From an uncultured Prevotella sp. (GTDB lineage Bacteria; Bacteroidota; Bacteroidia; Bacteroidales; Bacteroidaceae), in assembly GCA_902464615.1 (NCBI GenBank), contig CABQKA010000001.1, positions 1 through 64,000 on the forward strand: a stretch of 64,000 nt of DNA, written 5' to 3'. A program made the position numbers and the translations under genes. The first letter of the stretch is position 1. Every line of letters begins with the position of its first letter. Below are positions 52,299 through 60,578 of this stretch, in pieces. The notes below the pieces were generated by a model that saw only the letters and a list, made by a program, of their open reading frames with translations, was not told the DNA's origin and searched no databases.

Positions 52299-52907
52299 TT
52301 ATTCTTCAACACCCTTGAGAGAGGTAATCAGGTTGTAACGGTTCTCGTCGATGTCGCGCAACGAGTTCATCACGTTCTTGATCACCTTGTATGAGGTTCT
52401 GCGGTCGGCCTTGATAGCCAATCCCATCTTGTCGCCGCAAGCCTTACGGGCTGCGCTCACCCAAACTTTCAACTCATCAGTTACGCTGTCGCAGGGAATG
52501 CCGGCACTCGGGTCATTGGTCAGAATGCCATTCCGGTCGTCCGACTGCAGCCAGCCGTTGACCGTGTTCAGCGGAGTTCCGAACATCGGGACCTGCTTGA
52601 AGGTCTCCATTTCCTGAGCGTTCAAGTTCAGTTTCCCCTCGTTAATCATTTCGCGCGCCAGGCGCTCCATGTTTTGGGGAGAGTCCATGGTCATGAACAC
52701 CTTCCCGTTGCGTTCCACAAAGATGGTCAGCAAATTATTTGAAGGGATTTTCACTTCCGAAACCGAACCAGGAGTATTAATCTTGACGGGTTCTTCCTTT
52801 ACAAACGTCGCGGTAAGCATAAAGAAGGTAAGCAGCAGGACCATGACATCGCTCATAGGCGTCATGTCTATGAACGTGTCTTGTTTTTTTATCTTAAAAC
52901 GTCCCAT
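52299..52907 (-). CDS. ExbD/TolR family biopolymer transport protein (first copy)
   Basis: The 202-residue protein starts MGRFKIKKQDTFIDMTPMSDVMVLLLTFFMLTATF. The membrane Asp in MTPMSDVMVLL sits at the position needed for proton flow through the ExbB pore. The remaining ~165 residues form the periplasmic TolR-like domain. It lies between exbB (22 bp) and the second exbD (2-11 bp depending on start). Confidence 0.93.
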   Translation of the reverse strand: MGRFKIKKQDTFIDMTPMSDVMVLLLTFFMLTATFVKEEPVKINTPGSVSEVKIPSNNLLTIFVERNGKVFMTMDSPQNMERLAREMINEGKLNLNAQEMETFKQVPMFGTPLNTVNGWLQSDDRNGILTNDPSAGIPCDSVTDELKVWVSAARKACGDKMGLAIKADRRTSYKVIKNVMNSLRDIDENRYNLITSLKGVEE

Positions 52908-52929
52908 TTCTTAAATACCTTGATTATGA

Positions 52930-53799
52930 TTAATGCGTGGCGGAGAAAGTCTGTACAATGGAGAAACCTACTTCGTCAAGGCTAAATGTCAAACGGTCGA
53001 TTTTGTTAGTGTAATAGTTGTAAGAGATAACGGCGAGTGCACCAGTGGCGATACCGGAAGCCGTGTTCACAAGGGCCTCGGAGATACCGACTGCCAATGC
53101 GGAGGAGTCAGCACCACCGTCACCAGCGGACATAGCGGAGAACGACTTGATCATACCCAACACCGTACCGAACAGACCCATCAACGTACCCAGCGTAACG
53201 ATTGTACCGATAATCGGCAGGTTCTCCTGCAGCATAGGCATTTCAAGAGCAGTAGCCTCCTCCAGCTCTTTCTGGATGGCCAGGATCTTCTGTTCCTTCG
53301 TCAGCACCGTGTTAGTCTCCATCTCAGCATACTTGCGGAGCGTAGAACCTACCACGTTAGCCACAGAACCGCGCTGCTGGTCGCAGAGTTTCTTGGCGGT
53401 GGCGAGGTCGTTCTTCTCAAGAGCTTTCTTGATGTCGGCAACGAACTTTGTCAGGCTCGTGCGACCGTAAGCGTTACGGATGGCGAAGAAGCGCTCGATA
53501 GAGAATGCTACCACGGAGAAGAGGAGCGTCCAGATGATAGGCACCACGAAACCACCCATGTAAACCGTACCGGCCAAACCTGCAGGTTCGAAAGCCTCTG
53601 CGGAAGACAGGAATGCGAAGGGAGCGCCGATGTCGCCCTTAAAGTTGCTGGCCGCACCGAAACCGAACAGATAAACGGCTACGCCCAGAACCGCGCAGCA
53701 AATGATTACGAGGAAGCCGGATTTAATACCGGTAAAACCTTGAGACTGGCTCTTGGCTTTGGGGGCGCCTTTGGGCGCCGTAGCATTTGTAGTTGCCAT
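52930..53799 (-). CDS. exbB: MotA/TolQ/ExbB proton channel family protein
   Basis: This pentameric channel subunit powers TonB. The 289-residue protein has an extended N terminus, then helices near 28-50, 78-102, 195-220 and 235-262. The characteristic core is LPIIGTIVTLGTLMGLFGTVLGMIKSFSAMSAGDGG followed by ISEALVNTASGIATGALAVISYNYY. The extra first helix is common in Bacteroidetes. It is the first gene of the cluster. Confidence 0.94.
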   Translation of the reverse strand: MATTNATAPKGAPKAKSQSQGFTGIKSGFLVIICCAVLGVAVYLFGFGAASNFKGDIGAPFAFLSSAEAFEPAGLAGTVYMGGFVVPIIWTLLFSVVAFSIERFFAIRNAYGRTSLTKFVADIKKALEKNDLATAKKLCDQQRGSVANVVGSTLRKYAEMETNTVLTKEQKILAIQKELEEATALEMPMLQENLPIIGTIVTLGTLMGLFGTVLGMIKSFSAMSAGDGGADSSALAVGISEALVNTASGIATGALAVISYNYYTNKIDRLTFSLDEVGFSIVQTFSATH

Positions 53800-53903
53800 G
53801 TTTTTTGAAAAATTTTAAAGTTTGTAGATTATGATTTGGATGTTTTGATTTACGTCCTTATTCCGTATGAGTCTGCCGCATGCCATTCTACCTGCCACGG
53901 GAG

Positions 53904-53911
53904 CAAAGATA
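53904..53911 (-). promoter_or_regulatory. -7 box of the ExbB-ExbD-ExbD-TonB cluster
   Basis: TATCTTTG followed by C on the minus strand, about 105 nt before the exbB start, matches TAnnTTTG. Confidence 0.6.
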
Positions 53912-54130
53912 ATCAATATATGCTTGCATAACAAGGCCGGCAATAAAATTAACGCTTTTTGGCGCTGCGTACCGGAACGCTCCGGAGGCCTTTACCCCTT
54001 TGCGACCGGGCAAATTTAGCAACTTTTTGTGGAATGAGACGATATTAGTCGGTTTTTTCATGCAAAGAATTTGTTACGCTGCATTTTTAACACATATATT
54101 TCCATTTGCGCGCATTCTCCGGCAAGGCAA

Positions 54131-54173
54131 ACGTGCCTAAGCCCCGTTGCGGCGGGGCTTAGGCACGTAAAAA
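54131..54173. repeat. 21-nt-period repeat, palindromic locus D
   Basis: ACGTGCCTAAGCCCCG and CGGGGCTTAGGCACGT form a perfect 16-bp stem with a 6-nt loop (54131-54168). The two halves are also two adjacent 21-nt units (54132-54152 and 54153-54173) in opposite orientation, with the same GGGGCTTA core as loci A-C. No U-tract follows in either direction. Confidence 0.7.
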
Positions 54174-54266
54174 TTTCCCTTAAGCAAAGTCTCCGCAGCT
54201 GCGCCCTACGACAGGCCCGCACCAGTAGCGGCCGCCCGGAGCGCCTGTGCGTCCCAAGTTTTTTTA

Positions 54267-54274
54267 TACCTTTG
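54267..54274 (+). promoter_or_regulatory. -7 box of the second AraC gene
   Basis: TACCTTTG followed by CG, 23 nt before the ATG at 54298, matches TAnnTTTG. Confidence 0.6.
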
Positions 54275-54297
54275 CGTGCTGTTCCAATGTTCTGTCC

Positions 54298-55176
54298 ATG
54301 AAAAAAGATGCCCCGCACAATCCGCTCACGCTTTCCCTGCTGTATGCCGGTTTCAAGCGCGTAGGCCCGTGGTGGAATTTCAAGAATGTAATCAGCCCGT
54401 TTTACCGGCTCTACTACGTTTCGGACGGGGAAGGACAGGTCTACATGCACAACCGGGCTTACGAGCTGAAGGCAGGGGACCTTTTCCTGATACCCAAGTT
54501 CACGTTCCACAGTTACGCGTGCGGCTCCTCCATGGACCATTATTATATATGTTTCCTGGACGACTCCGCAGAGGGGCTCGGCATACCCGCACCGGAAAAA
54601 CTGCGGGCACAAGCGCGCGCCAGCAGCTACGACCTGGGTCTGGTGAAACGTTTCCTGGAACTGAACCCGGGGCGAGCGTTGGAAAGGATGGACCCGAAGC
54701 AATACGGCTACGACGCGCACCGGCTCAACTGCGGGCCAGACGGACTGCTGGCGGCCGACGCCCGGCTGGAAAGTGAGGGCATCCTGATGCAGTTGTTGTC
54801 GCGTTTCCTCACGGAAGAGAGTCTGGCCGCCCAAGGGCACGGCAATTCATACGAGCGTCTCGTCCGGGTGACCCACTATATCAACAGTCATTTAGAGGAG
54901 AAACTCTCCGTGCCCGGACTGGCTGCGCGCAGTTGCCTGTCGCCCGATTACTTTGCCCGGATTTTCAAGCGCGTATTCGGTATGGCGCCCTGTGAATACA
55001 TACAACGCAAACGCATAGAGCGCGCGCAGTTCCTGCTTGTCACCACGCAGTTGAGCGTAGGCCAGGTCGCCGGACTGGTGGGCATCGACAACTCCGCACA
55101 GTTCGCACGGCTGTTCAAAAAAATTGCCCAATCGTCGCCCCGGGAATACCGGAACAGACAATTGGGCATCTATTAA
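54298..55176 (+). CDS. AraC family transcriptional regulator
   Basis: From ATG 54298, chosen because the -7 box precedes it, the protein has 292 residues. An AraC-type cupin sensory domain (about 25-95, GEGQVYMHNRAYELKAGDLFLIPKFTFHSYACG) is typical of sugar-sensing members. The C-terminal double HTH (about 190-288) includes LEEKLSVPGLAARSCLSPDYFARIFKRVFGMAPCEYIQRKRIERAQFLL and VAGLVGIDNSAQFARLFKKIAQSSPREYR. It converges on the GH29 pair 47 bp away, so control of the glycosidase genes is plausible but not shown. Confidence 0.93.
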   Translation: MKKDAPHNPLTLSLLYAGFKRVGPWWNFKNVISPFYRLYYVSDGEGQVYMHNRAYELKAGDLFLIPKFTFHSYACGSSMDHYYICFLDDSAEGLGIPAPEKLRAQARASSYDLGLVKRFLELNPGRALERMDPKQYGYDAHRLNCGPDGLLAADARLESEGILMQLLSRFLTEESLAAQGHGNSYERLVRVTHYINSHLEEKLSVPGLAARSCLSPDYFARIFKRVFGMAPCEYIQRKRIERAQFLLVTTQLSVGQVAGLVGIDNSAQFARLFKKIAQSSPREYRNRQLGIY

Positions 55177-55223
55177 CGGTGGAAAAACCACTCGCCTGGT
55201 TCGGGCAGCCTTAAAACACGTGT

Positions 55224-56288
55224 TCAGGGCTGTACGCGCTGGCGAAGTTCCTTAAGGAGTTCCACATCGCGGTCGCGCAAACGTCCTTCCCGGTTGGGCG
55301 GACAGTTCAAAATCAGTATATTGTCGTTCTTCGTACCCTGGCGGTAGAGTTTTTCCAGTTCGTCCAGTGTCTTGTAGGTCGTGTCTGTCGTGTTGTAGAA
55401 CCAGCGCTGGCTGATGCACACCGTCGATTCCCAAGGCATGTAGTATTGCTTTCCGTCGTGGGTGAAAGTCTTCGGGTCGTTGTCCGTGGGCAAGTAAGGG
55501 TCGCCCAGGCGGAAATCGCTCGGAAAGTAGCGGATGGGGTAGCCCGCCTGCTGCTTTTCGGGAACCACACCGTGCCCGTCGGGATTGGAAGGAAGTCCGA
55601 TGCTCCAGTTTATGCCCACCTGGCAGTCCGGCTCGGCCGATTTGACGGTCTGGTAAATATCCATCACGGGCCAGCGGTAATTGGGCTTCACCCATCCGCC
55701 GTCGAACCAGAACTCTACGACGTGCGTGTATTTTCCCGTAATGTCCAGCAACTCCTTGAGCTGGGCAATCATGTACTCGTTGTAGGCGGCGTCGAGCGTA
55801 TAGTCGCCCACATCCGCATTCTGCTTGCGGTCCCACAGTGAATAGTAAAGCCCCAGCCCGATACCGTATTTCTTGCAAGCCTTGGCCACGGCCTCAACCA
55901 CATTGGTAGGGTTACCGGAACTGGCCACGTCGTATGTCGTATAGCGGCTGTCCCACAGGCAAAAGCCGTCATGATGTTTCGTGATGAGAATCACATATTT
56001 CATGCCTGCATCGCGGGCGGTACGTATCCATTGGTCCGCATCGATCCGGGTGGGCGCATACGAAGAGGCGGGCTTAGAGCCGTCGGTCCATTCCTCGTCG
56101 TGGAACGTGTTGATACCGAAGTGGATGAACATGCCGTACTTGCGGGCAATCTGCTTTTTCTGCGCCTTGCTCGGCACTGTAGAGGGCTCGGGCAGGATAA
56201 GACGCTGTTTGATCTGTGCCGACGTCCCCGCCGCAAAGGCGAGCACGAGGCCTGACAGGAATAACTTACGTAACATGGTAGTCATCAT
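55224..56288 (-). CDS. Alpha-L-fucosidase, glycoside hydrolase family 29 (single domain)
   Basis: The 354-residue exported enzyme has a signal peptide (MLRKLFLSGLVLAFAAGTSAQ) and the GH29 barrel. Motifs are YGMFIHFGINTF, ILITKHHDGFCLWDS (His105-His106) and the nucleophile Asp196 in EFWFDGGW. Glu286 in YMPWESTVC is the likely acid/base. Such compact forms are typical of GH29-B enzymes that prefer alpha-1,3/1,4-fucosides. It overlaps the upstream GH29 stop codon by four bases, so the two are translationally coupled. Substrate is inferred from the family. Confidence 0.9.
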   Translation of the reverse strand: MMTTMLRKLFLSGLVLAFAAGTSAQIKQRLILPEPSTVPSKAQKKQIARKYGMFIHFGINTFHDEEWTDGSKPASSYAPTRIDADQWIRTARDAGMKYVILITKHHDGFCLWDSRYTTYDVASSGNPTNVVEAVAKACKKYGIGLGLYYSLWDRKQNADVGDYTLDAAYNEYMIAQLKELLDITGKYTHVVEFWFDGGWVKPNYRWPVMDIYQTVKSAEPDCQVGINWSIGLPSNPDGHGVVPEKQQAGYPIRYFPSDFRLGDPYLPTDNDPKTFTHDGKQYYMPWESTVCISQRWFYNTTDTTYKTLDELEKLYRQGTKNDNILILNCPPNREGRLRDRDVELLKELRQRVQP

Positions 56289-57787
56289 TTAGAAGGTTTT
56301 CTGTCTATCACGCAAAATTCATAAATAGAAGGAGGCGCGGTGGCTGCCGTCACTTGCAGACGTATCTTCTCCGCCCGGTAACTTTGTGCCAGACGCACGA
56401 CCTTGCAGTCCCCCATCGGCTCGTCGCCCACGTAAAGAGGTTTCCACTCCCCTTCCTGCAGGATGTCTATGTGGTAAGCCTGGATGCGGTTTGTACGATA
56501 ATTTGAGAATCCGTCGTTACCGTTGCGCACATCGCAATATTCAAAAATGACAATACGGTTGAAAGGCTCGTCGGGATCAAGGTCCACGGTCAGCGTCGGC
56601 AACGTGTCGGACGAAGCCCAGCGCGTCTGCATCCCTCCGTCCACGGCCCGCCGGGCGCCCAGCGCCTCGTGGTCGTTTCCGTAGACGGAGGTGACGACTG
56701 CCGGACGTTCAAACGAGCGGATGTCGCCCCCCGACGGCAACGGTTTCCCGGCTTTCAGTCCCAGGCGCTTGCCCAATGCGATTACGGCTTCGGCCTCGTT
56801 CGCACGTATGCGGCCCGTCTGGTCGGGCGGCACGTTCATCACCAAGGTATTCCCATTGCGCGTACACCAATAAAACAGTTCCTCCAACTCGTCAAGATCG
56901 CGCACCGGCTGCGGGCCTTCCTTTTGGAACCAGGTCCAGACCTTGCTCAGACATACGGTATGCTCAAAAGGTAGATAATACGACTTGCCGTCGTGGACAT
57001 ACTGCTTGCTGTCGCGGAGATGGGCCACCTTGGGGTCCCACAAGCGGAAATCGCTCGGGAAATACTGAAACCCGTAACGGTCGTCCACAATCATGGAGTC
57101 GGGCAAGGCGAAGTGGCGCGAACCGGGGGTAAGCTCTATGGTATGATTGACGCCCACGGCACAATGTGGCTGCAACTTCTTCACCAGACTATACACCCGG
57201 GGCAGTTCCCAGTCCTCCACGGCGCGGTCCCACCCGCCGTCAAACCACAACTCGCACACTTCGCCATAATTGGTAAGCAATTCGGTAAGTTGCTTACACA
57301 TGAAGTCGATATATTTCGACTTGTCCTCGTCCCGATAGGACGGCTCGGTGCGGTCCCATAGCGAATAATAAATTGCGAACTTCAACCCATATTTCCGGCA
57401 AGCCTTTGAAACGGCGGCCACCACATCCGTCTTCACCGGAGAAGAAGCCACGTCGTAGGTGGTATAGCGGCTGTCCCACAGACAAAAGCCGTCATGGTGT
57501 TTGGTTACAAGCAGTACATAACGGAAACCGGCATCGCGCGCCACCCGCACCCATTGGTCCGGGTCCAAATGCGTAGGATTATACTTCGAGGCCGGAATGC
57601 TGCCGTCCGACCATTCGATTTCCCCAAAAGTATTCACTCCAAAATGTATGAACATGCCGTAGCCCCGCTGCTGCATGGCCCGCTGTGTAGCATTAGGCTT
57701 GCGGGAAGGAACAATCTCCTGCCCCGGGGCTGGAGTCAGGCAGGCAGCCATTCCGAACAATACAGAAAGAATTATACTCCGTAACAT
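56285..57787 (-). CDS. Alpha-L-fucosidase, GH29, with C-terminal carbohydrate-binding domain
   Basis: From ATG 57787 the product has 500 residues. This start is preferred over a GTG eight codons upstream, which falls at the predicted transcript start. A signal peptide (MLRSIILSVLFGMAAC, possibly a lipobox) is followed by the GH29 barrel with YGMFIHFGVNTF, LVTKHHDGFCLWDS and LWFDGGWD (nucleophile Asp183). The acid/base Glu lies in LPFEHTVC. Residues ~355-495 form an F5/8-type C (CBM32-like) domain (GARRAVDGGMQTRWASS ... LDPDEPFNRIVIFE). It is upstream of, and coupled to, the shorter GH29. Confidence 0.9.
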   Translation of the reverse strand: MLRSIILSVLFGMAACLTPAPGQEIVPSRKPNATQRAMQQRGYGMFIHFGVNTFGEIEWSDGSIPASKYNPTHLDPDQWVRVARDAGFRYVLLVTKHHDGFCLWDSRYTTYDVASSPVKTDVVAAVSKACRKYGLKFAIYYSLWDRTEPSYRDEDKSKYIDFMCKQLTELLTNYGEVCELWFDGGWDRAVEDWELPRVYSLVKKLQPHCAVGVNHTIELTPGSRHFALPDSMIVDDRYGFQYFPSDFRLWDPKVAHLRDSKQYVHDGKSYYLPFEHTVCLSKVWTWFQKEGPQPVRDLDELEELFYWCTRNGNTLVMNVPPDQTGRIRANEAEAVIALGKRLGLKAGKPLPSGGDIRSFERPAVVTSVYGNDHEALGARRAVDGGMQTRWASSDTLPTLTVDLDPDEPFNRIVIFEYCDVRNGNDGFSNYRTNRIQAYHIDILQEGEWKPLYVGDEPMGDCKVVRLAQSYRAEKIRLQVTAATAPPSIYEFCVIDRKPSK

Positions 57788-57815
57788 AGGTTTGACATTA
57801 TTAGATTTCACACCG

Positions 57816-57823
57816 CAAAAATA
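57816..57823 (-). promoter_or_regulatory. -7 box of the GH29 operon
   Basis: TATTTTTG on the minus strand, 28 nt before the preferred ATG at 57787, matches TAnnTTTG. Confidence 0.55.
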
Positions 57824-58019
57824 AGCATTACACGTTCATCTGATTTGCCGGATTGCTGTGAATTGTTTGCAAAATCCGCGTTTAACCCTGTGACGCCACT
57901 GCGGAAAATGGCTTTCGGCGAAAGAAAACTGCCCCAGGCCGCTGCAATCCGACCAGGCAACGGCTGCCCACCACACCAAATGTAAGCAGATACCTCACCG
58001 GCCTTAAACGATTTCTTTG

Positions 58020-58027
58020 TAATTTTG
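58020..58027 (+). promoter_or_regulatory. -7 box of the GH3 gene
   Basis: TAATTTTG followed by CAT, 86 nt before the GH3 start, matches TAnnTTTG. Confidence 0.55.
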
Positions 58028-58113
58028 CATTCGGACTGCACCGGACGAAAGACTCCCGTCCCGAAACGGTCCGCCCGTAACGAGAAAAATTTTATCCATA
58101 TCACATTTTTTCC

Positions 58114-60336
58114 ATGAAACCTATCCTTTTATGCCTGGCATTTGCCATTGGCCTGTCCGCAAGCGGGCAACAGAAGCCGGCCTATTTGGATGAAAACCGC
58201 CCTCTTGAGGAAAGGGTCGAAGACGCGCTGAGCCGCATGACCCTCCAAGAAAAAATCAACATCATTCATGCCCAGTCAAAATTCAGCAGCCCGGGAGTAC
58301 CGCGCCTGGGCATCCCGGAAGTATGGGCCACCGACGGCCCCCACGGCATACGAATCGAAATGAAATGGGACGAATGGGACCAAGCCGGATGGACCAGCGA
58401 CTCGGTAGTCGCATTTCCCGCGCTTTCATGCCTGGCAGCCACATGGAACCCGCAAATGAGCCTGCTCTACGGCCGAAGCATCGGTGAAGAAGCACGCTAC
58501 CGGGGAAAAGACATCCTGCTCGGGCCAGGAGTGAACATATACCGCACACCGCTCAACGGACGTAATTTTGAATACATGGGCGAGGACCCGTATCTGGCCA
58601 GCCGGATGGTAGTACCTTATATTATAGGTGTACAAGAGAACGGCGTAGCCGCCTGCGTGAAACATTTCGCGGTAAACAATCATGAAGTAAACCGTCACAA
58701 CACGAATGTCATTGTAGACGACCGCACGCTCTACGAAATCTATCTACCGGCCTTCAAAGCCGCCGTCCAAGAAGGGAATGCCTGGTCCATCATGGGCGGC
58801 TACAACCTCTACATGGGACAACACTGCTGCCAAAACAAGCGTCTGCTACAAGACATTCTGAAAGGCGAATGGGGATTTAAGGGCGCTGTCGTGTCGGACT
58901 GGGGAGCCGTGCACAACACGGAGCAATCTATTGCCCACGGCGTAGACTTGGAGTTCGGCAGCTGGACCAACGGCCTTTCGGACGGCAAAGGCAATGCCTA
59001 TGACAACTATTTTCTGGTCACTCCTTACCTGCGGCTTATCCAACAGGGCAAAGTAGGGACAAAAGAACTGGACGACAAGGTAAGACGCGTACTCCGCCTC
59101 ATCTTCCGTACCTGCATGAACACCCGGGCCGGCTGGGGAGCGCTCTGCTCGCCGGCACACTACGCCGCAGCCCGGCGCATCGATGAAGAAGGAATCGTAC
59201 TGCTGAAAAACGAAAGAAACCTTCTCCCGCTGGACCTTTCTAAAGCCAAGCGCATCGTAGTCGTAGGCGAGAATGCCATCAAGGCCATGACTATAGGCGG
59301 AGGCAGCTCTTCGCTGAAGGTACAGCACGAGACCTCGCCCCTCGAAGGCTTGCGCCAGCGCATTGGCGACACTGTCCGCATAGACTATGTCCGCGGTTAT
59401 GTGGGCGACACCAACAATGAATACAATAACGTGCGGACAGGTGCGGACCTGACAGAATCGCGTTCTGCCGAAGAACTCAAGGCAGAGGCATTGACCGCCG
59501 CAAAAGGTGCGGACTATGTCATCTTCGTAGGCGGGCTCAACAAAAGCGGCGGACAAGACTGCGAAGATGCCGACCGCAGCGGGCTGAACCTGCCCTACGG
59601 ACAAGACGAACTGATCAGCGCCTTAGCAGCCGTCAACCAGAATCTGATTGTCGTAAATATATCCGGCAATGCGGTGGCCATGCCCTGGATCAAATCCGTC
59701 CCGGCCATCGTACAAGGCTGGTACGGCGGCTCTGAAGCGGGCAACGCCTTGGCCGCAATCCTGACGGGCGACACCAATCCCAGCGGGAAGTTGCCCTTCA
59801 CATTCCCGGTAAAATTGGAAGATGTACCGGCACACAAATTAGGAGAATATGTCGGACAGGGCCGAAACGACACCGTTGACATCCATTATAACGAGGGAAT
59901 TTTCGTAGGTTACCGTTGGACGGATCTTCACCAAGAAGCCCGCCCGTTATTTCCATTCGGACATGGCCTGAGCTACACCACCTTCGCTTACGGAAAACCC
60001 ACCGTGGACCATTCTTCCATCTCCGCCACGGACTCGCTGACCATCAAGGTAGCGATACGCAATACGGGCACACGGGCTGGACAGGAAGTAGTACAGCTTT
60101 ACATTCGCGACAAAGAAGCCTCCGTGCCCCGTCCCGACAAGGAATTGAAAGGCTTCCAGAAAATACAGCTCTCCCCTGGCGAGGAAAAAGTCGTGCAATT
60201 CACCATAGGGAGCGACGCACTGAGCTATTTCGACGCCGAACGCCACAAATGGGTGGCAGAACCAGGAACGTTTGAGGCTGTCATCGGCGCATCCTCGTCC
60301 GACATCCGTGGTACGGTAAAATTCCGTCTGAAATAA
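58114..60336 (+). CDS. Glycoside hydrolase family 3 (beta-glucosidase-like)
   Basis: The 740-residue exported enzyme has a signal peptide (MKPILLCLAFAIGLSASG). The N-terminal (beta/alpha)8 domain carries TDGPHGIR, GPGVNIYRTPLNGRNFEYMGEDP, CVKHFAVNNHE and the nucleophile Asp262 in VVSDWGA. The alpha/beta sandwich holds LPLDLSKAKRIVVVG and VNISGNAVAMPW. A C-terminal fibronectin-III-like domain (about 640-735) completes the usual three-domain form. Likely cleaves beta-glucosides or beta-xylosides; precise specificity cannot be read. It is divergent from the GH29 pair. Confidence 0.94.
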   Translation: MKPILLCLAFAIGLSASGQQKPAYLDENRPLEERVEDALSRMTLQEKINIIHAQSKFSSPGVPRLGIPEVWATDGPHGIRIEMKWDEWDQAGWTSDSVVAFPALSCLAATWNPQMSLLYGRSIGEEARYRGKDILLGPGVNIYRTPLNGRNFEYMGEDPYLASRMVVPYIIGVQENGVAACVKHFAVNNHEVNRHNTNVIVDDRTLYEIYLPAFKAAVQEGNAWSIMGGYNLYMGQHCCQNKRLLQDILKGEWGFKGAVVSDWGAVHNTEQSIAHGVDLEFGSWTNGLSDGKGNAYDNYFLVTPYLRLIQQGKVGTKELDDKVRRVLRLIFRTCMNTRAGWGALCSPAHYAAARRIDEEGIVLLKNERNLLPLDLSKAKRIVVVGENAIKAMTIGGGSSSLKVQHETSPLEGLRQRIGDTVRIDYVRGYVGDTNNEYNNVRTGADLTESRSAEELKAEALTAAKGADYVIFVGGLNKSGGQDCEDADRSGLNLPYGQDELISALAAVNQNLIVVNISGNAVAMPWIKSVPAIVQGWYGGSEAGNALAAILTGDTNPSGKLPFTFPVKLEDVPAHKLGEYVGQGRNDTVDIHYNEGIFVGYRWTDLHQEARPLFPFGHGLSYTTFAYGKPTVDHSSISATDSLTIKVAIRNTGTRAGQEVVQLYIRDKEASVPRPDKELKGFQKIQLSPGEEKVVQFTIGSDALSYFDAERHKWVAEPGTFEAVIGASSSDIRGTVKFRLK

Positions 60337-60363
60337 ACATATCATCCAGCCCTGACGATAAGA

Positions 60364-60387
60364 CCGGCATCCCTGTCCGGGTGCCGG
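60364..60387 (+). terminator. Possible hairpin after the GH3 gene
   Basis: CCGGCATCC pairs with GGGTGCCGG (one G-U pair) over a 6-nt loop, 28 bp past the stop. There is no U-tract, so the call is weak. Confidence 0.4.
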
Positions 60388-60492
60388 CAGGAAAGCCTTG
60401 GGACAAAAATCCGTAAGTGCTCGTCCTGGTCTTCCGGCAGGAACATAAAAACAAGCCGTACAAGCGCAGTAATCGAAAAAAACGGTCCATTC

Positions 60493-60524
60493 TTGGAGAT
60501 ATGCACAGAAAATCACTATATTTG
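60493..60524 (+). promoter_or_regulatory. etf operon promoter
   Basis: TTGG at 60493-60496 and TATATTTG at 60517-60524 are separated by 20 nt, a good -33/-7 pair. The leader to etfB is about 48 nt. Confidence 0.65.
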
Positions 60525-60578
60525 CCCAGTTTTACGACGCGCTTATCCAAACACATACATTAATTAAAATACAGAATA

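Larger units (their letters stand above)
53800..54297. other. Divergent spacer between exbB and the AraC gene
   Basis: This ~500-bp region has no convincing gene. It contains the exbB -7 box (53904-53911), the repeat-family palindrome D (54131-54173) and the AraC -7 box (54267-54274). The rest, about 53912-54130, shows no recognised signal. Confidence 0.7.
57788..58113. other. Divergent spacer between GH29 and GH3 genes
   Basis: About 325 bp with no gene. It contains one -7 box for each direction (57816-57823 minus, 58020-58027 plus). Nothing else was recognised between them. Confidence 0.6.

Noticed and set aside
54058..54840. 260-codon minus-strand open frame overlapping the AraC gene
   Set aside because: It is antisense to a clear AraC protein and crosses palindrome D. 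No domain is recognisable.
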